From contig NZ_SUTM01000001.1 in NCBI RefSeq assembly GCF_015062935.1, positions 112,824 to 176,823 of the forward strand: DNA of 64,000 nucleotides, read 5' to 3'. Both the position numbers and the translations under genes were made by a program. This document shows, one piece after another, positions 9,348 through 19,193 of this stretch. The DNA is from Methanobrevibacter sp. GTDB lineage: Archaea; Methanobacteriota; Methanobacteria; Methanobacteriales; Methanobacteriaceae. The first letter of the stretch is position 1. Each line of letters starts with the position of its first letter. Below the pieces are notes generated by a model. The model did not search any database. It was not told where the DNA came from and saw nothing but the letters and a program-made list of their open reading frames with translations.

Positions 9348-9581
9348 ATGATAGAATTTGTATTAATGGTTATAATTATATTGAGTGCAATTCTTGCCCT
9401 TATTCAAAAAGACTTATTGAAGGCAGCAATCCTAACAGGATTTTCAGGTGGAGCTTTAGCTGTTTTATTCCAAATTTTGCTTGCTCCTGATGTTGCATTA
9501 ACTCAAGCGATTGTTGGTGCAGCAATTGTCCCTGTATTTATTGCTTTAGCTGTTAAAAAAACTCAAAGGGAGGATAGCTAA
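9348..9581 (+). CDS. ehbD: Energy-converting hydrogenase B subunit D
   Basis: A 77-residue membrane protein with the DUF4040/MbhD-like core [38 protein letters not shown]. Start chosen at the ATG at 9348, one base after the ehbC stop and 8 bp after GAGGGGGAG. A longer in-frame version starting at 9300 would overlap ehbC by 47 bp without a ribosome binding site and is rejected. Confidence 0.88.
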   Translation: MIEFVLMVIIILSAILALIQKDLLKAAILTGFSGGALAVLFQILLAPDVALTQAIVGAAIVPVFIALAVKKTQREDS

Positions 9582-9967
9582 TGGCACAAACACAACTTGC
9601 GATATTATTGACTTCTGCTGCATTGGTCATAATCGGACTTTATTCAGCAATATTCATTGATAATATCATTAAAAAGATAATTGGTATTAGTTTTATTGAA
9701 GAGGGAGCTAATCTATTCATTGTTGCTATTGGTTATAAGCCAGGTGGTGTCGTACCAATTTTAATGCCTGGAATGGATACATCCTGGTTCGCATCAAATG
9801 CAGCATATCCTTTGCCTTTCGGGTTAGTACTCACAAGTATAGTAATTGGTGCAAGTACTTTGGCAGTAATGCTTGCATTGGTAATGGTTTTATACAGAAG
9901 ATACGGTACATTAAGTACTAAAGTCATGTTGGCTGACACATCAAAACAGGAGGAATACGATGAATGA
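9581..9967 (+). CDS. ehbE: Energy-converting hydrogenase B subunit E
   Basis: A 128-residue, three-helix membrane protein of the NuoK/MrpC type; the buried polar residue of the family is expected in the [17 protein letters not shown] helix. The start shares one base with the ehbD stop (TAATG) and follows GGGAGG. The end overlaps ehbF by 8 bp. Confidence 0.88.
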   Translation: MAQTQLAILLTSAALVIIGLYSAIFIDNIIKKIIGISFIEEGANLFIVAIGYKPGGVVPILMPGMDTSWFASNAAYPLPFGLVLTSIVIGASTLAVMLALVMVLYRRYGTLSTKVMLADTSKQEEYDE

Positions 9968-11414
9968 ATTAATTCCACTTATGGTTATTGTTCCTCTTAT
10001 GGCAGCATTAATTATTAGTGCATTTTCAAGATTTAACACTGCAACTAAAATATTTGCATTTGTTGTTGCGATTTGTCTTCCTATAATACCATTGGCTTCA
10101 AATTATGGTCTTCATTACTTCGGAGGTTATGCACCGATACTGGATAATGTAACAAATGTAATGTATCATCCGGCAATTACCTATTCATTCACATTCTTAC
10201 AACAGATATTTATAGGAATGCTTGGTCTTTTAACATTCTTAGTTGTATTCATTTATTTAACTAAATACAAAGAAGTTTCAGGACCTTATTTATTCTTGCT
10301 GTTCTTAGGTACTGCTGCTGTTACTGCAATGCTTTTAACAGACGATATATTCCACATGTTCGTATTCTTTGAAATATTGGCTCTTGCGCAAGTAGGTATT
10401 GTAGCGGCATCTTCAATAGATTACAGTTATGAGATGGCTTTAAAATATATGATTTTAGGGTCAATAGGATCTCCGATGATGCTTTTGGGAATTGGATTTT
10501 TACTTGCGATGACTGGTAGTGTAAATGTAACAGATATTGCAGTTGCGGTTCACAGCGGATTAGTCAGCGCTACTTCTCCAGTATTTTTATTATCACTCGC
10601 TTTAATATTCTTTGGTTGGTTATACGCATCAGGTTTACCACCATTCCATACAATAAAATCTGGAATTTATTCAAAAGCAGAACCTCATGGTGCAGCATTG
10701 CTTCAGTCATTTACAGTAGTTTCAATGGTTTCCATAGTACTGATAATGTTTAGAATATATTCATCATTACCAATATTTGAAGTTCTCATAGTGTTCTTCT
10801 CTATCTTAGCTATGATATTGGGTGTCTCTCTTGCATTAACTCAAACAGACTTCAGAAGAATGATTGGATTTTTAGCTGTTGGTGAATTAGGATTTATTGG
10901 TTTAGGTATTGGGCTTGGAACCCAGTATGCAATTACCGCCGGACTTTTCCAAGCATTAAATGAAATCATTATTACTGCACTTCTATTCATAGGATTTGGT
11001 GCAATTGTAAACGCAACAAATGAAGTGGATACTCGTAAACTCGGAGGGCTTCTTGCAGAACATCCAAAAGTAAGTATAATGCTTTTAATTGCCGGTTTGG
11101 CGATGGCAGGTGTTCCTCCATTAAGCGGTTTCCAATCCAAATTAATGCTTGTTCAAGCTTCTTTAAGTTGTGGATTCCCGGAAATCTCTATTTTGGCAAT
11201 TATGGTGAGTATAGCTACATTTGTAGTATTTGTAAAAACATATTACACAATGTTTTTAAAACCAAAACCAAGAGACTTAGAACTTGAAGGAAAAGAAGTT
11301 CCAAGAACAATGATATTTGCCATGGCAATATTATTAATCATTGTTGTATTATTAGGTGTTTACCCGGATGTAGTAACAAATGGAATTTCTAGCTTTGTAG
11401 GAGGGCTATTATGA
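9960..11414 (+). CDS. ehbF: Energy-converting hydrogenase B subunit F (NuoN/MrpD-like)
   Basis: Largest membrane subunit of Ehb, 484 residues with about 14 helices. It belongs to the proton/sodium antiporter-like family (NuoL/M/N, MrpA/D): [60 protein letters not shown] and [19 protein letters not shown] carry the conserved Glu and Lys residues on the ion path. It should conduct the ion flow that drives ferredoxin reduction. GGAGG lies before the ATG; the 3' end overlaps ehbG as ATGA. Confidence 0.93.
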   Translation: MNELIPLMVIVPLMAALIISAFSRFNTATKIFAFVVAICLPIIPLASNYGLHYFGGYAPILDNVTNVMYHPAITYSFTFLQQIFIGMLGLLTFLVVFIYLTKYKEVSGPYLFLLFLGTAAVTAMLLTDDIFHMFVFFEILALAQVGIVAASSIDYSYEMALKYMILGSIGSPMMLLGIGFLLAMTGSVNVTDIAVAVHSGLVSATSPVFLLSLALIFFGWLYASGLPPFHTIKSGIYSKAEPHGAALLQSFTVVSMVSIVLIMFRIYSSLPIFEVLIVFFSILAMILGVSLALTQTDFRRMIGFLAVGELGFIGLGIGLGTQYAITAGLFQALNEIIITALLFIGFGAIVNATNEVDTRKLGGLLAEHPKVSIMLLIAGLAMAGVPPLSGFQSKLMLVQASLSCGFPEISILAIMVSIATFVVFVKTYYTMFLKPKPRDLELEGKEVPRTMIFAMAILLIIVVLLGVYPDVVTNGISSFVGGLL

Positions 11415-11746
11415 AACTATATGATCAAATATTCGATGTTGTAAAACAATTTAGAAAATTGTTTTCACCAGGTCCTGTAACAAATGCAGATGTTTCAGGA
11501 AGTATTACTGCGGAAATATTTTTAATTGTTTCATTAGTGTTATCAGCGATATTATTAAGGCATGTTAATTTATTGCTTGCAGGTTTAGTGACATTAATAT
11601 TGGCAGTTGTATTAATTGCAAATATTCCACTTATACCTAAGTTTAAAATTGAACAAGAGGATTCCTTGGAGAAAATGGTATTCTATGCGGTGATGACACT
11701 TGCAATCTTAGGCATATTCTTATACTGGGGTGGTAGTCTTGTCTAA
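11411..11746 (+). CDS. ehbG: Energy-converting hydrogenase B subunit G
   Basis: A 111-residue protein with a polar N-terminus (about 40 residues, Arg/Lys-rich) and three hydrophobic helices. It has no clear relative outside Ehb-type complexes that I recognise; identity rests on position between ehbF and ehbH. The start overlaps the ehbF stop by 4 bp. Confidence 0.82.
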   Translation: MKLYDQIFDVVKQFRKLFSPGPVTNADVSGSITAEIFLIVSLVLSAILLRHVNLLLAGLVTLILAVVLIANIPLIPKFKIEQEDSLEKMVFYAVMTLAILGIFLYWGGSLV

Positions 11747-12017
11747 TACTACTATTCGTAATTTATTTGCAGCTGTATTGACAGCAGTATTCTCTGTTAC
11801 TTTACTGGATGCAGTATTCCATTTAAGTAGCATGATCCAACCTGGTATCAGTAATGTTTATAACGCTTTAGGAACCCAGATTGCTCCAAATTTAGTTACT
11901 GTAGTAATTTTTGATTTTAGAGCATATGATACACTGGGTGAGTCAATTATATTATTAACTGCTGGATTAGTTGTTTTACTTATATTCGGTAGAGGATTAT
12001 TGGGGGATAAACAATGA
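11739..12017 (+). CDS. ehbH: Energy-converting hydrogenase B subunit H
   Basis: A 92-residue, two-helix membrane protein with the segment [25 protein letters not shown], the hallmark of MbhE/MrpB-type subunits (FDFRxxDTLGE). Start chosen as TTG at 11739 because GGGGTGG lies 5 bp before it. GTG at 11730 is the alternative but falls inside that ribosome binding site. It overlaps ehbG by 8 bp and ehbI by 4 bp. Confidence 0.85.
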   Translation: MSNTTIRNLFAAVLTAVFSVTLLDAVFHLSSMIQPGISNVYNALGTQIAPNLVTVVIFDFRAYDTLGESIILLTAGLVVLLIFGRGLLGDKQ

Positions 12018-12490
12018 GTCAGGGCAGTATGATTTTAAAACTTATATCTTTGCCGATTTCCATTATTCTAATCTGTTTAGGTATAATGACTATTCTTGGA
12101 GGTCACATCACTCCTGGTGGAGGTTTCCAAGGTGGTGCAATGATAGCTAGTGGAATTATATTATCTATTCTTGTTTATGGTTTAGGTAATTCTCCATTAG
12201 AATTATCTCACGCTTATATTGAAGTATTGGAATCTGTAGGTGCATTAGGATTCGTAATTTTCGGGTTAATCGGTTTGTTTGTAGGAGGATTTTTCCTATA
12301 CAATGTAGGTACTGATTTATTCAATATAGTTCCTGCTGCAATTCAAAACGTGTTCCATTATCCGGATGTTACAAATGCAGGTATCATTCCTTATCTTAAT
12401 GTATTTGTAGGTTTAAAGGTATTTGTAGGATTATCCTCAATTGTAATTGCATTTGCAGGATTTAAGAAATTAGTTGAGGAGGGTGAATAA
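12014..12490 (+). CDS. ehbI: Energy-converting hydrogenase B subunit I (MnhB-like)
   Basis: A 158-residue membrane protein of four helices. [19 protein letters not shown] is the signature of the MnhB domain of Mrp antiporters and group 4 membrane hydrogenases. The start overlaps ehbH (ATGA) and the stop shares a base with ehbJ (TAATG). Confidence 0.9.
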   Translation: MSQGSMILKLISLPISIILICLGIMTILGGHITPGGGFQGGAMIASGIILSILVYGLGNSPLELSHAYIEVLESVGALGFVIFGLIGLFVGGFFLYNVGTDLFNIVPAAIQNVFHYPDVTNAGIIPYLNVFVGLKVFVGLSSIVIAFAGFKKLVEEGE

Positions 12491-12738
12491 TGTTATCTAT
12501 TGGTCCAATAATAATGGGTTTGATATTAGGTTTAATTATAGGATCTCAAATTAAAACCGCAATGTCAGATGCAAATTTCACTCTCGGTTCATTTGTAGTA
12601 ATTTTAATTGCAGGAATTATTGTAGCATGGCAATCAGGTAATTATCCATTTTACAATGACTTACCTATTTCCACTGCATTTCTATCTGCAATGATTGGAA
12701 TTTTTGTAGGCAAACTACTATTTGCAAGGAGTAAATAA
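12490..12738 (+). CDS. ehbJ: Energy-converting hydrogenase B subunit J
   Basis: An 82-residue hydrophobic protein with about three helices and a short basic end (LLFARSK). No domain recognised outside Ehb; position and size match EhbJ. GAGGGTG precedes the ATG. It closes the membrane-subunit half of the operon; the next four genes code for cluster-bearing or catalytic subunits. Confidence 0.82.
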   Translation: MLSIGPIIMGLILGLIIGSQIKTAMSDANFTLGSFVVILIAGIIVAWQSGNYPFYNDLPISTAFLSAMIGIFVGKLLFARSK

Positions 12739-12750
12739 GGGGTTTTTATA

Positions 12751-14157
12751 ATGTTTTTATCGACTAATACATGTGAAAATGGAGATTGTATTAAATCATG
12801 TCCTACAAAATCTATAAGATTAATTAACGGAAAACCATTCAGCTGTTTAACTTGCGGAATATGTTATAAAAACTGTCCTAATGGAGCTATATTCCAGAAT
12901 AGCTATGGCGGATATGTTGTAGACAGAGCTAAATGTAACGGCTGTGGAATGTGTATGTACAACTGTCCAACAAACAATATTTCAATTGAAGACGGTATTG
13001 TTTATGGAATCTGCTCACGTTGTGGAGTTTGTGCAGAAGCATATCCTGAATGTCGTGTAGACGGCTTTGAAATGGAAAGAGACAAGCAGATTACTTTAAT
13101 AAAATCAATGAACATATTAAATCCTCCATTGAAGGACGTTCCTCATAAATCAGAATATCTGGTAACTGAAGTATCAAGAAGTTACTTCGGAACAGACACT
13201 GATAAATGTATTTTATGCGGAAGATGTGAAGAATATTGTCCAACTGGAGCCATTCATGTCAGGATTGATAGGGATGAAGGAATTTGCCGTGAATGTAGAT
13301 TATGTAGTGATGTCTGTCCTAACGAATCAATGAACAAGCATCAAATGGTAAACAAATCTACCTGTACACTTTGTCTGAATTGTATGAAGGCATGTCCTCA
13401 TAATGCGATTTCCGTTGATGACTTTACTATTATTGTTAATAAAATTAATCAGAAAGCAACTGGAAAAATCATTTCCTGTCTCAATTGTGGATTATGTGCT
13501 GATTTATGCGAAAATGAATCACTTAAAAATGTTGATGGTAAATTAAGATATGATCCAACATCAGATACTGAAAACATTTCTCATGAGGTAGCTATTGCTT
13601 CATGTCCAGTTCATACATTAACTGAAGATGACGAAATGTTTATTTATGATGAGTATGAGGATGTGGAATTGCCTGCATTGTCCGGATTCTGTGTAAGCTG
13701 CGGTAAATGTGTACAGGTTTGTGATGATGCGCATGCACGTCAATATATGACTCATACATGGGATGGAAATGTTTCAGATGATTGCATATCCTGTGGAATA
13801 TGTGTAGAAGTATGTCAGGAAGATGCAATTACATTGCACAGGGGCACAATATCTGTAAAATTGGATAAATGTATTTTATGTGAAAATTGTGCTGTTCACT
13901 GTCCGGTTGATGCAATTCCAAAATCTACAATGTATAAAAATGAAATTGTTGGTGGATTCAACTTCATTGAACAAAAATTATGTATGCATTGTGGAGTATG
14001 TCACGGAATTTGTTCTTATGATGCAATCGATGAAATTGATGGTAATTATGTAGTTAATGAAGAAAAATGTACATACTGTGGAGCCTGTAAGAATGCATGC
14101 CCTGCAAAAGCATTTTTATTCGAAAGAAATTTTAAAGATTCAATAGAGGGTATTTAA
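12751..14157 (+). CDS. ehbK: Energy-converting hydrogenase B subunit K, polyferredoxin
   Basis: A 468-residue polyferredoxin built almost wholly of [4Fe-4S] modules. I count eleven standard CxxCxxCxxxC motifs, among them CLTCGICYKNC, CNGCGMCMYNC, CILCGRCEEYC, CTLCLNCMKAC, CISCGICVEVC and CTYCGACKNAC. There are also irregular ones: the N-terminal CENGDCIKSC, and CSRCGVCAEAY, where Tyr replaces the fourth Cys and another Cys follows. It should carry electrons between the hydrogenase module and ferredoxin partners. It begins 12 bp after ehbJ, with AGGGG upstream. Confidence 0.93.
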   Translation: MFLSTNTCENGDCIKSCPTKSIRLINGKPFSCLTCGICYKNCPNGAIFQNSYGGYVVDRAKCNGCGMCMYNCPTNNISIEDGIVYGICSRCGVCAEAYPECRVDGFEMERDKQITLIKSMNILNPPLKDVPHKSEYLVTEVSRSYFGTDTDKCILCGRCEEYCPTGAIHVRIDRDEGICRECRLCSDVCPNESMNKHQMVNKSTCTLCLNCMKACPHNAISVDDFTIIVNKINQKATGKIISCLNCGLCADLCENESLKNVDGKLRYDPTSDTENISHEVAIASCPVHTLTEDDEMFIYDEYEDVELPALSGFCVSCGKCVQVCDDAHARQYMTHTWDGNVSDDCISCGICVEVCQEDAITLHRGTISVKLDKCILCENCAVHCPVDAIPKSTMYKNEIVGGFNFIEQKLCMHCGVCHGICSYDAIDEIDGNYVVNEEKCTYCGACKNACPAKAFLFERNFKDSIEGI

Positions 14158-14649
14158 ATGAGCAGTATACTAAGAATAGCTTTAGAAGGAGCATTTACTA
14201 ACTTTAAAAGAATCTTTTTTGCAGCTGATAGAGTTACAGACATGGAAATGAGAAGGCAAATATCAACACTTTCTGTCGAAGTCGATGACAGGGTTGATGA
14301 AAAAGCCTGCATTGGATGTGCGGGATGCGCCAATGTCTGTCCAACAGGTGCAGTTGAGATGAAAAAATTAGCAAGTCCTGTAAAAATAACAGATGGCTGG
14401 GTTAAAACTGAAGTACCTGAAATTAATCTTGAAAAATGTGTTGTATGTTACTATTGTCATGATTTCTGCCCTGTATTTTCACTGTATGGTGAAAAAGGAA
14501 CAATTCATCCAAGCTGTGTCGGGGATCAGGAAGTTGACATTAGCGAGGCTATTGAAAAACCATTTAAAATATCTGATGATAAACTCAAATTTATTGCACA
14601 ATATTTATCTGATCAAACAGTATTGAAAAATAGAGAGGATGGTGATTAG
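14158..14649 (+). CDS. ehbL: Energy-converting hydrogenase B subunit L, ferredoxin-like
   Basis: A 163-residue NuoI-like subunit with two [4Fe-4S] motifs, CIGCAGCANVCP (near residue 44) and CVVCYYCHDFCP (near 94). It would pass electrons between the small subunit EhbM and EhbK or external ferredoxin. It starts directly after the ehbK stop with no gap, with GAGGG upstream. Confidence 0.92.
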   Translation: MSSILRIALEGAFTNFKRIFFAADRVTDMEMRRQISTLSVEVDDRVDEKACIGCAGCANVCPTGAVEMKKLASPVKITDGWVKTEVPEINLEKCVVCYYCHDFCPVFSLYGEKGTIHPSCVGDQEVDISEAIEKPFKISDDKLKFIAQYLSDQTVLKNREDGD

Positions 14650-15096
14650 ATGGGTCTTAAATCATTTTCAAGGGCAAGGGCAATACATGTCATGTTAGTT
14701 TATACTGGCGGATGTAATGGATGCGATATTGAAATAGTTAACTCAATATTATCACCAAGATTTGATGCTGAACAATATAATGTGTTTTTAACATGGAATC
14801 CTCGTGAAGCTGACGTGTTGGTTGTCACAGGACCTGTAACTCATTTAAATAGAAAACCGTTAGAAGAGATTTATGAAGCTATTCCTAATCCTAAATTAGT
14901 TGTAGCTGCAGGAAGTTGTGCTTTAATGGGTGGAGTATACAAAAATTGTTATGGTGATATTCCATCAGAAGAAATTGAAGGACCAGTCGAAAATATCATA
15001 CCAGTAGCTGCGAAAGTTCCTGGTTGTGCAGTAAGGCCACAAGATGTTTTAGCAGGGGTAGTTTCCTTGTTACCAACATTATTGGATGCGGATTAA
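14650..15096 (+). CDS. ehbM: Energy-converting hydrogenase B subunit M, small subunit
   Basis: A 148-residue NuoB-like [NiFe]-hydrogenase small subunit. The four cluster ligands are visible: C22 and C25 in GGCNGCDIE, then [10 protein letters not shown] and [15 protein letters not shown] is the usual linking strand. It binds the proximal [4Fe-4S] cluster next to the nickel site of EhbN. It abuts ehbL with GAGGATGGTGAT upstream. Confidence 0.95.
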   Translation: MGLKSFSRARAIHVMLVYTGGCNGCDIEIVNSILSPRFDAEQYNVFLTWNPREADVLVVTGPVTHLNRKPLEEIYEAIPNPKLVVAAGSCALMGGVYKNCYGDIPSEEIEGPVENIIPVAAKVPGCAVRPQDVLAGVVSLLPTLLDAD

Positions 15097-15108
15097 AGAG
15101 GGGATTAA

Positions 15109-16236
15109 ATGGATGAAAAAGTACCGAGAAGTAATATTATTGAAACTGAAATTCCAATGGGTACAGTTCACCCTGCTGCATTGGAACCATACAGGGTAAG
15201 ATTTTTCGTTGAAGATGAAATAGTTCAGGAAGCAGAAATCACTATTGGTGTTAACCATAGGGGAATTGAAAGGATTATGGAAGGTCTTCCTGTTGAAAAA
15301 GCGAATGCTCTTACAGAAAAAATTTGTGGAATTTGTTCAAATGCACATGTATGGAATTCATGCAGAACCGCTGAAATGGGTTTAGGTATTGAAATTCCTG
15401 AAAGAGCTAAATATATTCGTGTCATAATGGGTGAACTTGAACGTTTACATTCACACTTCTTGTATCTGGCGCATGGTTGTGAAGTATTGTCCCATGAAAC
15501 TTTCTCAATGAGAGTATTCTATTTAAGAGAAATCGTAATGGAATTGCTTGCAATGATTGGAGGTAACAGAGTTCAATACGGATGTTCTGTATTGGGTGGA
15601 GTAAGACCAAGATGTGATTTGGATGAAGCTAAGTTATTAAGACTCAAAAATGATATGGATGCACTTGAAGAAGGTCTTACAGGATTTGTTGACAGATTTT
15701 TGGCAGATTCAATCCTGCTTTCAAGGATTACCGGTATCGGTGTACTTCCTCAAAAACAGGCTATTGAACTGGCTGTAACCGGACCAACATTAAGAGCAAC
15801 TGGTGTTGCAAGAGATTTAAGAACAACAATGTTCGAATATGATGATTTTGATTTTAATGTAATAACCCAACCTGACGGTGATGTAAAATCAAACTTAATT
15901 ATGAGAGCATTGGAATCATTTGAATCAATTAAACTTATTCGCCAAGCAATTGCCAATATTCCTGAAGGTAAAGTAGTCAACAGGGATTGGGAAATGTTTG
16001 ACACTGATATTATTGAAAGTTATATTGAAGTTCCAAGGGGAACTTTATATCATTCTTATGCATTGGAAAGCGGAAGAGTAAGGCACAGTATTATTAGAAC
16101 TCCATCAATGGCAAATATTGGTGCGATGCAGTATGCCTGTATTGGAGATCAAATTACTGATGCTCAATTGTGTATTGTACAATGTGACCCTTGTTTTACA
16201 TGTACTGACAGAGCAATAGAAATTATTAGGAGGTAG
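15109..16236 (+). CDS. ehbN: Energy-converting hydrogenase B subunit N, large catalytic subunit
   Basis: A 375-residue NuoD-like [NiFe]-hydrogenase large subunit. The nickel ligands are present as C73 and C76 ([11 protein letters not shown]) and C362 and C365 (DPCFTCTDR), so the active site looks functional and distinguishes it from the ligand-free NuoD of complex I. The protein ends ten residues after the last Cys, fitting group 4 hydrogenases without a cleaved C-terminal peptide. Role: oxidation of H2 coupled to ferredoxin reduction. GAGGGG precedes the ATG. Confidence 0.96.
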   Translation: MDEKVPRSNIIETEIPMGTVHPAALEPYRVRFFVEDEIVQEAEITIGVNHRGIERIMEGLPVEKANALTEKICGICSNAHVWNSCRTAEMGLGIEIPERAKYIRVIMGELERLHSHFLYLAHGCEVLSHETFSMRVFYLREIVMELLAMIGGNRVQYGCSVLGGVRPRCDLDEAKLLRLKNDMDALEEGLTGFVDRFLADSILLSRITGIGVLPQKQAIELAVTGPTLRATGVARDLRTTMFEYDDFDFNVITQPDGDVKSNLIMRALESFESIKLIRQAIANIPEGKVVNRDWEMFDTDIIESYIEVPRGTLYHSYALESGRVRHSIIRTPSMANIGAMQYACIGDQITDAQLCIVQCDPCFTCTDRAIEIIRR

Positions 16237-16239
16237 AAA

Positions 16240-17238
16240 ATGTTTGAAAATACAATTATTGATTCAGTTATTGCAGTACTTGCAACTGTACTTGTATGTT
16301 TTGTAATTTCAACATTGCTTCCCGGAATTGAACGTAAATATATTCATGCAAGAATTCAACAGAGAATCGGACCTGCGGTAATTGCTCCGGGGATAATGGC
16401 ACCAATCAAATTCATGTTTAAAAAAAATGTTGATGTTTCATCCCCTGTTCCAGGATTATACAAATCCTTGCCAATCATATGTTTCATTGTTGTATTGTGT
16501 ATCTTAATTGCTTTAACTCCTCAAGCTTACAGAATACCTTCTCTTGCAAGTTTAGTGGCTATTGTTGGATTTTTAAAAGTAGAAGAAATATGTTATGTGC
16601 TTATGGGTGCATTATCAAAATCTGTAATGTCTGTTAATATGCCATTTCCGGATCAAATTAAAGGAGCAGTTCACAATAATGCAAACAGATCATTTATAGA
16701 GGACATCAGTTCAAAAAGATCTCTTAGGATGATTACTTATGGTTCTTTCCCATTATATTTGGCATTATTTGCTCCGGTAACTGCTGCTAGAAGCATATTC
16801 TTACCAGATATTGTAGCATTTCAGCATGCACACGGCCCATTCCTATTCACTGTAGCTGGTGGAATTGCAGCAATCGTCTTTTTCATTGGTTATATGATTA
16901 TTTTAAATGAATATCCATTTTCAATAATTAAAGCAAAATCAGATGTTATTGAAGGACCTTACATGGAATATGCGGCTAAATATAGATCTGTTGTGTATTT
17001 AACCAGAGGATTTTTCATGTTTGTACTTGGTGTAGTATTTTCAGTATTGTTTATTGGAATACCTCCAAATGTATTTTCATGGGGAATTTTAGTTAATATA
17101 GCAGTAGCTTTAATATTTGTAGTTATGATGGGAATATTTTCAGCATTCAGTCCGGTATTTACAAACAGGCAGTTATTACCAACAATACTTGGTACAACAT
17201 TGCTGGGAATTTTATCTATTGTACTTGGATTATTATGA
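16240..17238 (+). CDS. ehbO: Energy-converting hydrogenase B subunit O (NuoH-like)
   Basis: A 332-residue membrane protein with about eight helices, homologous to NuoH, the subunit that links the hydrogenase module to the ion channel. [21 protein letters not shown] near the N-terminus matches the first NuoH loop, and [23 protein letters not shown] is the conserved acidic loop near the catalytic module. It starts 3 bp after ehbN, preceded by AGGAGG. Confidence 0.94.
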   Translation: MFENTIIDSVIAVLATVLVCFVISTLLPGIERKYIHARIQQRIGPAVIAPGIMAPIKFMFKKNVDVSSPVPGLYKSLPIICFIVVLCILIALTPQAYRIPSLASLVAIVGFLKVEEICYVLMGALSKSVMSVNMPFPDQIKGAVHNNANRSFIEDISSKRSLRMITYGSFPLYLALFAPVTAARSIFLPDIVAFQHAHGPFLFTVAGGIAAIVFFIGYMIILNEYPFSIIKAKSDVIEGPYMEYAAKYRSVVYLTRGFFMFVLGVVFSVLFIGIPPNVFSWGILVNIAVALIFVVMMGIFSAFSPVFTNRQLLPTILGTTLLGILSIVLGLL

Positions 17239-17248
17239 GGTGATTTAT

Positions 17249-17512
17249 TTGAAATTCGTTATGAGACCATATCATATAGTAAGTCTTGCAGGATACATTG
17301 TAGAATGGGATTTTCCTTACAGGAATCTTATAATTGTAAATAAAACCTCTGAACCAATAAAAATAGAAATTCCTGTGTTCCATGAAGAATGGATTGAAGA
17401 ACATAGGCAATTGGGACTTGACGTAATTCCTGTATCAAAAGATGATAATTTTTTAAGCATGTGGAAAAGAGCACATGCAGAACTTGATAAAGTAAGGCCA
17501 AAAAATGAGTGA
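17249..17512 (+). CDS. ehbP: Energy-converting hydrogenase B subunit P
   Basis: An 87-residue soluble protein ([29 protein letters not shown]). Start chosen as TTG at 17249, with GAGGTGA six bases upstream; the ATG at 17261 is possible but too far from it. No catalytic motif seen. Identity comes from size and position between ehbO and ehbQ. The 3' end overlaps ehbQ by 8 bp. Confidence 0.8.
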   Translation: MKFVMRPYHIVSLAGYIVEWDFPYRNLIIVNKTSEPIKIEIPVFHEEWIEEHRQLGLDVIPVSKDDNFLSMWKRAHAELDKVRPKNE

Positions 17513-18164
17513 TTGTACATTAACCATTAAAACTTTTGAAAAGAAAGGGGTTTTGGATGATATTACTGATGTTATCACTAGTCATGGTGCTAATATTAGT
17601 TATGTTCATCTTTTTGTCGAAAAAAATAATGTAGGTTCTATAAATTTGGAATTGGAGCATGTAGGAGATATTGAATCTTTACTGTCTGATTTGGAAAATA
17701 TTCATGAAGTAAGGTCTGTTGAATTACATGGCTCTCAATTGGACATTTATGGTAAACGTATAATTATTGTTGGTGGCGGAGCACAGGTATCTCAAGTTGC
17801 TATGGGCGCAATAACCGAGGCAGACAGGCATAATATACGTGGAGAACGTATAAGTGTCGATACTATTCCATTGGTAGGTGAAAAAAATATATCTGAAGCT
17901 GTTGAAGCCATTTCCAGATTGCCTCGTGTAAGCGCTTTAGTTTTGGCAGGTTCACTTATGGGTGGAGATATTACCAAAGCAGTTAAAAAGGTTAAAAAAC
18001 AAAGTAATTTAATAGTTATATCTCTAAATATGCCTGGAAGTGTTACTGAACATGCTGATTTAATAATTACTGATCCTATTCAGGCGGGGGTCCTGGCTGT
18101 TATGGCCGTTGCAGATACTGCTGTTTTCAATATTGAAAGGCTTGGAGATAATATTAAATTTTAA
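17505..18164 (+). CDS. ehbQ: Energy-converting hydrogenase B subunit Q, ACT-domain protein
   Basis: A 219-residue soluble protein. Residues 1-75 form an ACT-like ligand-binding domain ([33 protein letters not shown]). Residues 85-219 form a Rossmann-like domain with [19 protein letters not shown] and repeated Gly-rich turns, as in archaeal DUF5612 proteins. No cluster or membrane segment is seen, so a regulatory or sensory role is more likely than electron transfer; this is inference. It is the last gene of the operon, coupled to ehbP by overlap and followed by two hairpins. Confidence 0.78.
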   Translation: MSDCTLTIKTFEKKGVLDDITDVITSHGANISYVHLFVEKNNVGSINLELEHVGDIESLLSDLENIHEVRSVELHGSQLDIYGKRIIIVGGGAQVSQVAMGAITEADRHNIRGERISVDTIPLVGEKNISEAVEAISRLPRVSALVLAGSLMGGDITKAVKKVKKQSNLIVISLNMPGSVTEHADLIITDPIQAGVLAVMAVADTAVFNIERLGDNIKF

Positions 18165-18187
18165 ATTCATGTTTATGGACATATAGG

Positions 18188-18258
18188 GGAGTTAATTTTT
18201 AACTCCTTTAAAAGTGAATAAGGATTAATCATCCTTATTTACTTGATTAATCTTTTTT
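18188..18258. terminator. Two tandem hairpins ending the ehb operon
   Basis: First hairpin 18188-18206: GGAGTTAA, loop TTT, TTAACTCC. Second 18217-18239: AATAAGGAT, 5-nt loop, ATCCTTATT, extendable to 12 bp with one G-U pair. A run of ten T follows at about 18247-18256 on the plus strand. Together they lie between ehbQ and the convergent Cas4-like gene. Confidence 0.65.
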
Positions 18259-18260
18259 TT

Positions 18261-19058
18261 TTAAGCATCATTCATGCAAACTTCATGATATTCGCATTTT
18301 TCACATTTTCTAGGATTTTTTTTAACATTTGGGAGTTTTTTGTTGTCTGTGATTTCTTTAACTTCCCGCATAATGTCAAATAATCCTTTTCTAAGATTGA
18401 CGTCCATTACTACGGGTCGTCTTTCTCCAATTTTTTCATAGTCTACAAAACCAACATATACATCTGTTTCAAATTCTTCCTCAAGAAGTATTGCACAGGA
18501 AACAAGTTCTACAGCATCCTGGTCCCAAACACCTTTTACGGGAGGATTTGAGTTTTTTATGATTACAGGATAATATTTTCCATCAATAATCTCGATTTTA
18601 TCGCACATTCCGATTAATTCTAATTGAGGGTCTTTTAGAAGGTAGGAATACATTGAGTTTGGAAAAAACATGTCAATTATTTCAAATGCATGTTTGTCAA
18701 AAATCATCATGCTTTGTTTTATTTTCAGCGCTGTAATCTTGATGTTGAAATAAGTATCGTCAATTATTTCATTAATTTGGGCTGTTTCAAGTTTTAAATC
18801 CATTGATTTAATTGAATCTGCAGTGTTTCTAATGTATGAATCGATATTTTCTGATAAAAGGCGTTCGATTTCAACAAGACACATGTCTTTTTTTATTTTC
18901 CTCATATTTTTCTGAATTAAATCATGAACATCAATTTTAAGCTTTTTTATTTCTATTGCAAGCTGATAATCCTTATTTTCACAGGTATCTACATGATTTT
19001 TGATATAAAGTTTCATTGGACAGTACATGTGTGTTTTTATGGAAGATATTGTCATCAT
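18261..19058 (-). CDS. Cas4-like iron-sulfur protein with altered nuclease motifs
   Basis: A 265-residue protein of the Cas4/RecB-like PD-(D/E)XK group. The four cysteines for a [4Fe-4S] cluster are in place: C13 in MYCPMKLY and C252, C255, C261 in CEKCEYHEVC. The active-site strand starts normally with D153 in GMCDKIEI. The next strand reads PVIIK, with I166 where Cas4 normally has the catalytic Glu, followed by K168; the helix that usually carries QxxxY reads ELVSC (E184, C188). The protein may thus bind DNA without cutting it. No CRISPR array or cas1/cas2 is in the window. The ATG follows GAGGT. Confidence 0.75.
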   Translation of the reverse strand: MMTISSIKTHMYCPMKLYIKNHVDTCENKDYQLAIEIKKLKIDVHDLIQKNMRKIKKDMCLVEIERLLSENIDSYIRNTADSIKSMDLKLETAQINEIIDDTYFNIKITALKIKQSMMIFDKHAFEIIDMFFPNSMYSYLLKDPQLELIGMCDKIEIIDGKYYPVIIKNSNPPVKGVWDQDAVELVSCAILLEEEFETDVYVGFVDYEKIGERRPVVMDVNLRKGLFDIMREVKEITDNKKLPNVKKNPRKCEKCEYHEVCMNDA

Positions 19059-19159
19059 AATATAACCTCTTAAATTGTGTAATATTACATAGAACTTTCT
19101 AATATAAAAAATAAGAAGTTATAAATGAATTAAATTAGTTTAATTAAAATAAAAAAAGT

Positions 19160-19183
19160 AAATAGCTAATAATTTAGCTATTT
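19160..19183 (-). terminator. Terminator of the NSS transporter gene
   Basis: Perfect 10-bp stem AAATAGCTAA/TTAGCTATTT with a 4-nt loop just after the transporter stop; on the minus strand it is followed by ACTTTTTTTATTTT. Confidence 0.75.
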
Positions 19184-19193
19184 GAAGTCAATT

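Noticed and set aside
18261..19058. Cas4-like gene as a sign of a CRISPR locus
   Set aside because: No repeats, spacers, cas1 or cas2 occur in the window, and the nuclease motifs are altered, so no CRISPR locus is claimed.
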